From Bacteroides sp. UBA1773 (GTDB lineage: Bacteria > Bacteroidota > Bacteroidia > Bacteroidales > Bacteroidaceae), in assembly GCA_002315285.1 (NCBI GenBank), contig DCGR01000015.1, forward strand, positions 1 through 9,921: a DNA stretch of 9,921 bases, written 5' to 3'. The notes under the pieces were generated by a model. That model did no database searches, was not told where the DNA came from, and worked only from the letters and a program-made list of their open reading frames with translations. This document shows, one piece after another, positions 1 through 6,277 of the stretch (position 1 is its first letter; the number at the start of each line of letters is the position of its first letter). The translations under genes and the position numbers were made by a program.

Positions 1-175
1 TCAGCTTACAGCAACCCTGCTGTGGTGCACACCAACCGATACCGTGTGTAAGTCCAGAGATGTCCTTGATTTCCTTAGCCTGAATCCACTTGCCTTCTTC
101 GGGTATCGGAGCCGGTCCGTGGTTGGGACCCTTGGCTACACAACACATGTTTTCTACTTCGTGTGAATAAACCAT
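1..175 (-). CDS. NifU-like iron-sulfur cluster assembly scaffold protein (N-terminal part, cut by window edge)
   Basis: Reading the minus strand from an ATG at 175-173 gives 58 codons that run off the left edge. The product begins MVYSHEVENMCCVAKGPNHG and continues with a segment containing KDISGLTHGIGWCAPQQGCC. I recognise this as the start of the Bacteroidales/Clostridia NifU-related scaffold protein usually encoded next to a GGGtGRT protein; full-length members are roughly 230 residues from memory. Several cysteines are visible (the CC pair near residue 11, then WCAP and GCC near 50-56), consistent with cluster or metal handling in the cytoplasm. There is no signal peptide. A GAAG sequence a few bases upstream of the ATG may serve as a ribosome binding site. 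The gene is divergent from the DMP19-like gene. The family call rests on recalled sequence similarity and the exact role is inferred. Confidence 0.8.
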   Translation of the reverse strand, partial: MVYSHEVENMCCVAKGPNHGPAPIPEEGKWIQAKEIKDISGLTHGIGWCAPQQGCCKL

Positions 176-216
176 ATTACTTCAACATTAAAAAAAAAAT
201 TAAACACTAGAATTCG

Positions 217-226
217 GCGCGAAATT
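217..226 (+). repeat. 10-bp direct repeat, copy 1 (possible operator half)
   Basis: GCGCGAAATT at 217-226 recurs exactly at 258-267, start to start 41 bp, about four helical turns. Together the copies bracket the plus-strand promoter elements. A regulatory role is inferred from position only. Confidence 0.45.
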
Positions 227-250
227 ACTTGTTTTTTATTTCTTTTCCAA
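220..250 (-). promoter_or_regulatory. Possible promoter of the iron-sulfur scaffold gene
   Basis: On the minus strand TTGG (250-247), a 19-bp spacer and TAATTTCG (227-220) resemble the Bacteroidetes -33 TTTG and -7 TAnnTTTG elements, each with one mismatch. It interleaves with the better plus-strand promoter in the same gap. This is inference from a consensus with two mismatches. Confidence 0.3.
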
Positions 251-258
251 TAACTTTG
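228..258 (+). promoter_or_regulatory. Bacteroidetes-type promoter for the DMP19-like gene
   Basis: CTTG at 228-231 is followed after 19 bp by TAACTTTG at 251-258, an exact match to the Bacteroidetes -7 consensus TAnnTTTG at the expected spacing from a -33 TTG. Transcription would begin near 265, leaving a short leader of about 14 nt before the ATG at 279. The elements are directly visible; activity is inferred. Confidence 0.6.
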
Positions 259-267
259 CGCGAAATT
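258..267 (+). repeat. 10-bp direct repeat, copy 2 (overlaps predicted transcription start)
   Basis: This is the second exact copy of GCGCGAAATT. It starts on the last base of the -7 element and covers the predicted start site near 265, so a protein bound here would occlude transcription of the DMP19-like gene. Confidence 0.45.
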
Positions 268-278
268 TTAGGTTTCTC

Positions 279-782
279 ATGAAAATTACGACCAGCGACA
301 ATGCGTTAAGGACGGCAGCCGAGGAGGGCATGGATGCCTTCCTGCAGGTGTTCATCGACAAGTATAAGGAAGTGACGGGTGGTGTCGTGAATGCTGACAC
401 CATGGCGTTGCTCAATGGCTGGCAGCTGACACTGCTGGGCTACGACATGCTACGCGAGGAAATAAACGAGGGTGGCTTCGTGCAGCTGATACAAAACGGG
501 TATGGCCCCTTTTTCTTCCGCAATCCGTTTGCGAAGGCTGTGAGGCTGATGGGGTGCAAGGAACTGGCCGACATCGTGTATGATGCAGCCCGCATCTACG
601 CTGACCACCAAGCCGACCTGGAACGTGAGCGTACGGACGAGGAGTTCATGGCCATGTACGAACAGTATGAGGCTTTCGACTGCCTGGAGGAGACTTTCAT
701 GGAGCATGAGGAGGAGATGACCGCCACACTGGCCCAATACGTGGATGAGCACATCGACGACTTCATCGCGATAGAAGGATAA
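279..782 (+). CDS. DMP19/DUF4375-family small acidic protein
   Basis: A 167-residue cytoplasmic protein without signal peptide or membrane segments. Residues about 45-125 carry the pattern I associate with DMP19 (DUF4375): a helix around LLNGWQLTLLGYDMLREEIN, then EGGFVQLIQNGYG, an FFFRNPF stretch and a CKELADIV helix. The protein is strongly acidic: I count about 35 Asp/Glu against about 12 Lys/Arg, with clusters such as EEE near 145 and a DEHIDD tail. Neisserial DMP19 is described as a DNA-mimic protein that binds a transcription factor, but most bacterial members are uncharacterised, so function here is not established. The ATG at 279 follows a matching promoter by about 20 nt and has no clear Shine-Dalgarno sequence, which is normal in Bacteroidetes. 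It converges on the serine hydrolase gene with only 14 bp between stop codons. Confidence 0.8.
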   Translation: MKITTSDNALRTAAEEGMDAFLQVFIDKYKEVTGGVVNADTMALLNGWQLTLLGYDMLREEINEGGFVQLIQNGYGPFFFRNPFAKAVRLMGCKELADIVYDAARIYADHQADLERERTDEEFMAMYEQYEAFDCLEETFMEHEEEMTATLAQYVDEHIDDFIAIEG

Positions 783-796
783 GTGGCCGCTGCCCT

Positions 797-2059
797 TCAT
801 TCCACGATGCTCGCCGCCACGACGCTGCTCACCAAGGAGCGCAGGCGCACCACGCTGTGGCCCTCTTCCGGATGGACGGAGTTGATGAGCAGGATGACGC
901 TTGTGTCGGTGTCGGCATCGACCACCACGTTGGTGCCGGTGAATCCTGTGTGACAGATCACCCCATCGGCATCGAACAGGTCGCCCTTGTTGCTTGAATA
1001 GTCGCTGTAGCTATCCCACCCGAGGGTCCTGCCGAGGTGGGCCACACTGCGGGGCACGCGATGCAAGGCCCTGACACCTGCGGGCGACAGGATGCGACGG
1101 CCACGCCATTCGCCTCCGTTCTGCAAGGCAGCACAAAACAAGGCGACATCGTCGGCACGGGTGAACAGTCCGGCATTGCCACTCACGCCTCCATTCATGA
1201 TGCGTGCCAATGGGTCGTGGACTTGTGCCTGCAGCACGGAGTCATCGGCCTCCCTTGTGGTTGGTGCCACAATGGAGCGCCAGTCGGCACCCGACGGCAT
1301 ACGGCGTGCCCAGTGTGCCTCGCTGGTGTTCTGCCATTTGCCGTTTGCGTCGGGGGCACAGGGGAGGTAGTCGGTATAGTCCATGCCGAGCACGTCGAAG
1401 ATGTGTTGGCGGGCAAAGTCGCGCAGCGACTGGTGGGTGATTGTCTCGATGATGTGTTGGAGGGTGATGAAGTTGAGGCAGCTGTAGCGGAAAGCGGTCT
1501 TGGGTCGGGAATCGCGCCTGACGTGGCAGATGTAATCCATCAGTCCCTGTGGCGATGGTGCGCCATAGCGTCGGCTCAGCTCCTCGGTGGGTGCGTATGC
1601 CGGCAATCCCGACGAATGGGTGAGCAGGTCGTCGACACGGATGGCCTGCGACTCCTTGCCGTCATTGCTTTTCCAGTCCTCAAAGTCGGGGATGTAACGG
1701 CTCACGGCATCGGACAGGCGCAACTGTCCGCGTTCCACAAGTATCATGGCGCACGTGGCCGTGGCGATGACCTTGCTACACGAAGCCATGTCGAACACCG
1801 TCCCTGTAGTCATGGGTTCCAGGGTAGGATAGACTTGCCTGTGGCCGTAGGCTTTGAGGTAGGCCATCTTCCCGTGGCGCACCACAGCCAGCACGGCTCC
1901 GGGTATGTCGCCATTGGCAATGGCATTGCCGATGGCCTCATCGGCATAACGCAACTGCCGTGAGCTCATGCCCACCTTTTCGGGTTTGACACGTTGGAGA
2001 GGCTGGGCCGCAAGAAACAAGGGCAGCAGCGAGAGCAACAAGAGAGTGAACTGTTTCAT
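797..2059 (-). CDS. Secreted serine hydrolase, class C beta-lactamase/PBP4B (YfeW)-like
   Basis: A 420-residue protein with a type I signal peptide (MKQFTLLLLSLLPLFLAAQ, cleavage near residue 18-19), so periplasmic or exported. The body is a beta-lactamase-fold (PF00144) domain. The catalytic SxxK is SCSK at 93-96. The second motif is RYSCLNF, with Tyr192 and Cys194 where Asn or Asp is usual. The KTG-equivalent is HTG at 370-372, within CHTGFTGT. THSSGLP at 147-153 is another family hallmark. Such proteins act as DD-peptidases, esterases or lactamases on acyl substrates. It lies 61 bp downstream of murQ on the same strand and is probably co-transcribed. E. coli places yfeW (PBP4B) downstream of murQ-murP, and this gene has a similar length, so a role in peptidoglycan fragment processing is the best inference. 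True antibiotic-resistance activity is unlikely but not excluded. Confidence 0.85.
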   Translation of the reverse strand: MKQFTLLLLSLLPLFLAAQPLQRVKPEKVGMSSRQLRYADEAIGNAIANGDIPGAVLAVVRHGKMAYLKAYGHRQVYPTLEPMTTGTVFDMASCSKVIATATCAMILVERGQLRLSDAVSRYIPDFEDWKSNDGKESQAIRVDDLLTHSSGLPAYAPTEELSRRYGAPSPQGLMDYICHVRRDSRPKTAFRYSCLNFITLQHIIETITHQSLRDFARQHIFDVLGMDYTDYLPCAPDANGKWQNTSEAHWARRMPSGADWRSIVAPTTREADDSVLQAQVHDPLARIMNGGVSGNAGLFTRADDVALFCAALQNGGEWRGRRILSPAGVRALHRVPRSVAHLGRTLGWDSYSDYSSNKGDLFDADGVICHTGFTGTNVVVDADTDTSVILLINSVHPEEGHSVVRLRSLVSSVVAASIVE

Positions 2060-2120
2060 AGGCGTTATGGTTGTGGATCATCCGTTTGACGTATTCAGCG
2101 CGCAATGAGGCAAACACCGG

Positions 2121-2927
2121 TCAGCGACACGACTGGATGGCCTGCTTCACGCTGCCATGCTTGAGCAACAGCGCTTGTGCCTCGTCGTAGGGCAGTCCGA
2201 GCTCATCCACGATCATGCGTGTGCCTCGGTCTATGAGTTTCTGGTTCGACAGCTGCATGTTCACCATCCTATTCCCCTTCACCCGCCCCAATCTGATCAT
2301 CACGGAGGTGGAAATCATGTTGAGAATCATTTTCTGACCCGTCCCGCTCTTCATGCGCGAACTGCCTGTGACATACTCCGGGCCCACAATCATTTCTATC
2401 GGGAAATCGGCTTCGGCAGCCATGGGCGAATCAGGATTGCTGGTGATGCAACCCGTGAGCACCCCATGCGCGCGGGCATCGTGCAAGGCCCCAACCACGT
2501 AAGGCGTAGTGCCGGATGCGGCAATGCCGATAACCGTGTCGCGATCGGTTATGCCATATTCCTCCAGTTCCTCCCAACCGCGGCGATTGTCATCCTCGGC
2601 ATGTTCCACAGGGTTGCGCAGCGCCCTGTCTCCTCCGGCTATGAGGCCGATGACCCAGGTAGGGGGCATCCCGAAGGTGGGTGGAATCTCACTGGCATCG
2701 AGTACGCCAAGCCGTCCGCTGGTGCCGGCACCGAGATAGAATATCCGTCCCCCCTCTTGCATACGAGGCACTATCTGACCCACCAATTTCTCTATTTGGG
2801 GAATGGCCCGCTCCACGGCCAGCGCCACTTTCTGGTCCTCGGTGTTGATGTCGTGCAGGATTTCCGCCACTGTCTTGTCTTGCAGATTGTCGTAGAGCGA
2901 CGGTTGTTCGGTGATTTTTGTAAACAT
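2121..2927 (-). CDS. murQ: N-acetylmuramic acid 6-phosphate etherase
   Basis: A 268-residue cytoplasmic SIS-domain enzyme that cleaves the lactyl ether of MurNAc-6-phosphate to GlcNAc-6-phosphate and D-lactate in peptidoglycan recycling or MurNAc use. I chose the ATG at 2927, giving MFTKITEQPS; an in-frame ATG at 2972 adds 15 residues that do not look like the family. The phosphosugar site GAGTSGRLGVLDASE is at residues 66-80, with catalytic Glu80 in DASE and a second acidic residue at Glu111 in VEHAEDD, 31 residues later as in E. coli (Glu83 and Glu114). GIAASGTTPYV and the SSRMKSGTGQK loop are also intact. The C-terminal helical region is typical. The upstream gap holds a -7 element on this strand at 3042-3049. 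The serine hydrolase gene follows at 61 bp. No MurNAc kinase or GlcNAc-6-P deacetylase gene lies in the window, so the pathway must be completed elsewhere. Confidence 0.95.
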   Translation of the reverse strand: MFTKITEQPSLYDNLQDKTVAEILHDINTEDQKVALAVERAIPQIEKLVGQIVPRMQEGGRIFYLGAGTSGRLGVLDASEIPPTFGMPPTWVIGLIAGGDRALRNPVEHAEDDNRRGWEELEEYGITDRDTVIGIAASGTTPYVVGALHDARAHGVLTGCITSNPDSPMAAEADFPIEMIVGPEYVTGSSRMKSGTGQKMILNMISTSVMIRLGRVKGNRMVNMQLSNQKLIDRGTRMIVDELGLPYDEAQALLLKHGSVKQAIQSCR

Positions 2928-3041
2928 GCTGTTTCGTTTGGGTGTTTGTTGAATGTCCGGATGCCTTGGCAATGACGGGGAAACAACCCGGTTGTCAGCT
3001 TACCATTACCTGACCGGATTCCGTCATGACCAAAATCCATG

Positions 3042-3049
3042 CAAATATA
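3042..3049 (-). promoter_or_regulatory. Probable -7 element of the murQ promoter
   Basis: The minus strand reads TATATTTG, an exact TAnnTTTG match, about 115 bases upstream of the murQ ATG. I find no good -33 TTTG at 19-21 bp, so the call rests on one element. Transcription would start near 3035. Confidence 0.4.
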
Positions 3050-3084
3050 GTGTTTTTCGGCGAGTGGATTGTTTTTTCATCCTT

Positions 3085-3092
3085 TATATTTG
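3085..3092 (+). promoter_or_regulatory. Probable -7 element for the symporter/heparinase operon
   Basis: TATATTTG on the plus strand is an exact TAnnTTTG match. It is the mirror image of the murQ element, with 35 bp between the two 8-mers. The leader to the symporter ATG would be about 180 nt. No convincing -33 element is seen. Confidence 0.4.
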
Positions 3093-3165
3093 GGCATTTA
3101 AGCGAAAAACCGTAATTTTACGAACCAAATCACACCATTATCAACAACCAACAACGATTTCAATC

Positions 3166-3261
3166 ATGAATGACGAGGTACGAACCATTTTGACCCACCA
3201 ACGGGGTATTACATTCCATACGTTGCAGACACTTCATGTCATAACGAATCACAATTCCTGA
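3166..3261 (+). other. 31-codon ORF in the leader, possible gene remnant
   Basis: ATG at 3166 opens a 31-residue frame beginning MNDEVRTILTHQRG and ending at TGA 3259-3261, 17 bp before the symporter start. The first 11 residues resemble the N-terminus of nitroreductase-family proteins (pattern ILTHRSIRKF). A neighbouring frame then reads HSIRCRHF and soon stops, as if a frameshifted remnant were present. It could equally be a leader peptide or chance. The gap from murQ to the symporter (2928-3278) holds otherwise only the two -7 elements and a 9-bp direct repeat (TACGAACCA at 3119-3127 and 3179-3187). Confidence 0.25.
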
Positions 3262-3278
3262 CCTAACCACCAATACCC

Positions 3279-4331
3279 ATGGGAGCAATTACAGTGTTGC
3301 TGACGGTAGTCGGTTATTTCGCGATCCTTTTTGGCGTGGCATGGTGGGCAGGACGAGGTTCCGACAATGCCGGCTTTTTCATCGGCAGCCGTCAGTCGGC
3401 TTGGTATATGGTGGCTTTTGCCATGATAGGCAGCATGATGAGTGGAGTGACCTTCGTGTCGGTTCCCGGCATGGTGGAAGGGAGTGGCTACGGCTATCTG
3501 CAAATGATATTGGGGTTCATCGTGGGACAACTGCTGGTAGCCTACGTGCTGGTGCCGTTATTCTATCGCATGAACCTGACATCCATCTATGAATAGATTG
3601 CCACCAACGGACTCGACCAGGACATGATGCAACGCAACCTGAGCTGCCGCAACTCGCGCGAGTCGCAGAAAAACATGCTGACGAGCGGTTTCATGCAACT
3701 GCCTGTGATAGCCCTGTTCCTGTTCTTAGGGACCTTATTATATATGTATGCCCACGAACGCGGCATCTCTGCCAGCAAGGATGAGCTGTTTCCGATAGTG
3801 GCCACACAAGGGGGGTTGCCTGTGATGCTGGGTGTGGTGTTTGTCATAGGACTCGTGTCTGCCGCCTACAATGCAGCAGGTTCGGCACTCACGGCACTCA
3901 CCACCTCATTCACGCTCGACATCCTGCGGGTAAAACACCTGTCGGAGGCTGCATTGCGAGGGATACGCAAACGCGTGCACATGCTGCTGACTGTGGTCAT
4001 GGGACTGGTCATCATGGCCTTCCACATGCTCAACAACACCAGTGTGATCGATGCCGTGTATGTGCTGGCCAGCTACACCTACGGGCCCATTTTGGGCATG
4101 TTTGCCTTTGGCATCCTTACCCGTCGCGCCGTGCGCGACCGTTGGTTGCCAGTGGTCGTGGTTCTGTCGCCTTTGTGTTGCCATATACTCGCCTCCCACT
4201 CCGAGGCTTGGCTCTGGGGGTATAGATTCAGCTACGAACTGCTTATCATGAATGCACTCCTGACATGTGTGGGCATGTGGAGCATTTCGAAATCCGACCG
4301 GCAGGAAAACAAACTAACATCAAATTCATAA
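3279..4331 (+). pseudogene. Sodium/solute symporter (SSS family), internally deleted and interrupted
   Basis: The N-terminal 105 codons (3279-3593) encode an SSS-type start: a hydrophobic helix at about 3-23, FIGSRQSAWYMVAFAMIGSM (family core motif), and helices up to FYRMNLTSIYE. A TAG follows at 3594-3596. In the same frame the sequence resumes as IATNGLDQDMMQRNLSCRNS, a conserved motif that in intact homologues lies well past the middle of the protein, and continues open for 244 codons to TAA at 4329-4331. Intact relatives are about 480-500 residues; here about 140-150 codons, roughly helices 4-7 with most of the transport core, are missing. The rest has no other frameshift or stop, so the loss looks recent or is an assembly error. 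An internal ATG at 3624 could restart translation. The gene lies divergent from murQ and 14 bp before the first heparinase-like gene. By context the ancestral substrate may be MurNAc or a related sugar (inference). Confidence 0.85.
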
Positions 4332-4345
4332 ACCATCAAAACAGA

Positions 4346-6256
4346 ATGAAAAAAATCCTCATCATCACAATGCTGTCGGGCCTGATGCTGCAGGCCAGTG
4401 CCTACACCGAGCGTAACATCCTGCAGCACAAGGCTACCGAGGCCCAGCTGAAGCAACTGCTCATTGCCCGACAACAGTGGGTGTCGTATCCCCAATACAC
4501 CGACCGTGAGGGGTGGAACAAGATGTTTGGCGACTGGAAAGCCGGTTTCATCCTTCAGGGCGAAGCCGCACTGAGCCACCAATGGATTACCGTCAACGCC
4601 ACCGACTTCCTGGAATTTGAGCGCACGGGCAACCGCACCGTCATGCAGGAACCATATTTCGAGAATCGAAAGGCGTTCACGAATCTGCTCATGGCCGAGT
4701 TGGCCGAGGGCAAGGGACGTTTCATCGACCAGCTCATCAATGGCGTGTTCTACTACTGCGAGATGACATCCTGGGCACTCTCCGCCCACACGGTGGTGCA
4801 ATCGTCGCGACGCTCGTTGCCCACTTTGGGTGAGGACGTCTTCGACCTGTATGCCGGCGACATGGGTACGTTGCTTGCCTGGACCTACTATTTCTTCCGC
4901 GACCCGTTCGACAAGGTGGATCCCGAAATTTCCCGTCGCCTCCGCCATGAGTTGCAACATCGCCTGCTCGACGCCTATTTGAATCACAGTTTCGGATGGA
5001 TGGCGGAGAACTTCGTTGTGGGGCAATCGTCGGTGAACAACTGGAACCCTTGGTGCAACTTCAATGCACTGGCTTGCTTCATGCTCCTCGAAAACGACAT
5101 GGACGTGTTGGCGAAAGGGGTGTATAAGACCATGGTGTCGGTCGATAAGTTCATCAACTACAGTCAGGTGGATGGTGCTTGCGAGGAAGGCCCTCACTAC
5201 TGGACGGCTGCGGGTGGCATGATGTACGACTACCTGCAACTGCTTTGCAAGGCAACCGGCGGAAAACTTTCCGTGTTCACCGACAGTCAGGTCAAGAACA
5301 TGGGCGAGTACATTGCCCACTCGTATGTCGATAACAACTGGGTGGTAAACTTTGCCGACAACCAGGCACGGGGTGGGGTGGATCCCGCCTTGGTCTATCG
5401 CTTTGGCAAGGCGGTAGATAGCCCGCTCATGATGGGATATGCCAAACACCTGTCTCAAGTCATTCCGCAAGGGCTTCCTGCCAGCTCTTACATCACCCGC
5501 GATTTCGAATCGCTCGAACATCGTGCCGATTTCCTCGCCTGCAGCCTGCAACGGCAGATTCATCCCTGTGTGTGGTACCCGCTCACCCAGTTCTGCTACA
5601 TCCGCGATGCACAGCGTGGCGTGATGCTGGCTGCCAAGGGTGGCTACAATGCCGAGAGCCACAACCACAACGATGTGGGCTCGTTCATCTTCTACAAGCA
5701 AAACACGCCTGTGCTGATTGATGCGGGTCTGGTGACCTATACCCGCCAGACGTTCAGTTCCGAACGCTACACCATCTGGGCCATGCAATCCGACTATCAC
5801 AACCTGCCACGCATCAATGGCGTGTCGCAACACGAAGGACGCGAGTACCGTGCTTCGGATGCCCGATGCAACGGCCGCAACACCTTCTCGGTAGATATTG
5901 CCGGAGCCTATCCCACCGAAGCCGACGTGAAGTCGTGGGTGCGCTCCTACAACCTCAACAAGGGTGTGCTGCGCATCACCGACAAGTTTGCGCTGGGCAG
6001 TGCCAAGGCAGCCAACCAGGTGAATTTCCTCACTTGGGGCGAGGTAGATGCGTCGGTGCCAGGCAAGCTGCTGCTGCGAGTGGCCGACACCGAGGCAGTC
6101 CTGCAATATGACGACAGCCAGTTTGAGGTGCGGCTCGAACCGTTACAGATAGACGACCCCACCATGACCAAAATATGGGGCAACAAACTGTGCCGCATAT
6201 CGCTGGTGGCAAAGAAGCAGGCTATCCAAGGCTCCTACAAGTTTTTGATTTCATAA
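4346..6256 (+). CDS. Heparinase II/III-family protein, copy 1 (probable secreted polysaccharide lyase)
   Basis: A 636-residue protein starting MKKILIITMLSGLMLQASA, a type I signal peptide with cleavage likely after ASA (residue 19), so periplasmic or exported. An in-frame ATG at 4265 lies inside the symporter gene and would spoil the signal peptide, so 4346 is preferred. Residues about 60-390 are alpha-helical-toroid-like, with NNWNPW at 231-236 and EEGPHYW at 280-286. Residues about 410-636 are the heparinase II/III beta-sandwich (PF07940), with AESHNHNDVGSF at 436-447 (His439 and His441, expected metal/active-site region), TYTRQTF at 464-470 and DYHNLPRING at 483-492. The family cleaves uronic-acid glycans such as heparin, heparan sulfate or alginate by beta-elimination; the real substrate here is unknown. 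It is 14 bp after the broken symporter and 21 bp before its paralogue, so an operon is likely. Confidence 0.8.
   Translation: MKKILIITMLSGLMLQASAYTERNILQHKATEAQLKQLLIARQQWVSYPQYTDREGWNKMFGDWKAGFILQGEAALSHQWITVNATDFLEFERTGNRTVMQEPYFENRKAFTNLLMAELAEGKGRFIDQLINGVFYYCEMTSWALSAHTVVQSSRRSLPTLGEDVFDLYAGDMGTLLAWTYYFFRDPFDKVDPEISRRLRHELQHRLLDAYLNHSFGWMAENFVVGQSSVNNWNPWCNFNALACFMLLENDMDVLAKGVYKTMVSVDKFINYSQVDGACEEGPHYWTAAGGMMYDYLQLLCKATGGKLSVFTDSQVKNMGEYIAHSYVDNNWVVNFADNQARGGVDPALVYRFGKAVDSPLMMGYAKHLSQVIPQGLPASSYITRDFESLEHRADFLACSLQRQIHPCVWYPLTQFCYIRDAQRGVMLAAKGGYNAESHNHNDVGSFIFYKQNTPVLIDAGLVTYTRQTFSSERYTIWAMQSDYHNLPRINGVSQHEGREYRASDARCNGRNTFSVDIAGAYPTEADVKSWVRSYNLNKGVLRITDKFALGSAKAANQVNFLTWGEVDASVPGKLLLRVADTEAVLQYDDSQFEVRLEPLQIDDPTMTKIWGNKLCRISLVAKKQAIQGSYKFLIS
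5916..6058 (+). repeat. Near-identical tract shared by the two heparinase-like genes (copy 1)
   Basis: This 143-bp stretch matches 7851-7993 with about 7 differences and no gaps, and its central 41 encoded residues are identical. The genes around it are much more diverged, which suggests gene conversion or strong constraint. Confidence 0.75.
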
Positions 6257-6277
6257 TTCCCTCTAATTTTCACACCA

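Noticed and set aside
189..199. Long A-run as a terminator or slippery site
   Set aside because: No stem lies next to it. It is upstream of a start codon on the minus strand, so an AT-rich leader is the simpler reading.
783..796. Terminator between convergent DMP19-like and serine hydrolase genes
   Set aside because: Only 14 bp separate the stops and I see no inverted repeat with a T-run.
798..809. A 12-mer (CATTCCACGATG) shared with the terminator stem at 8218-8229
   Set aside because: At 798 it lies in the 3' end of the serine hydrolase gene and has no inverted partner nearby, so it is probably chance.
1037..1963. A 308-codon plus-strand open frame
   Set aside because: It is antisense to the serine hydrolase, whose three catalytic motifs and signal peptide are clear. 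The product shows no domain.
2928..2972. Longer murQ start at 2972
   Set aside because: The extra 15 residues do not fit the family; MFTKITEQPS is a typical MurQ beginning.
4265..4345. Longer start for heparinase copy 1
   Set aside because: It would overlap the symporter gene and put 27 polar residues before the signal peptide; copy 2 starts at the matching position.
4232..6106. A 624-codon open frame on the minus strand opposite heparinase copy 1
   Set aside because: It is antisense to a well-supported gene with a signal peptide and family motifs. Its product is low-complexity in Val, Gly and His with no recognisable domain, as expected from codon bias. Similar antisense frames opposite copy 2 simply mirror the paralogy.
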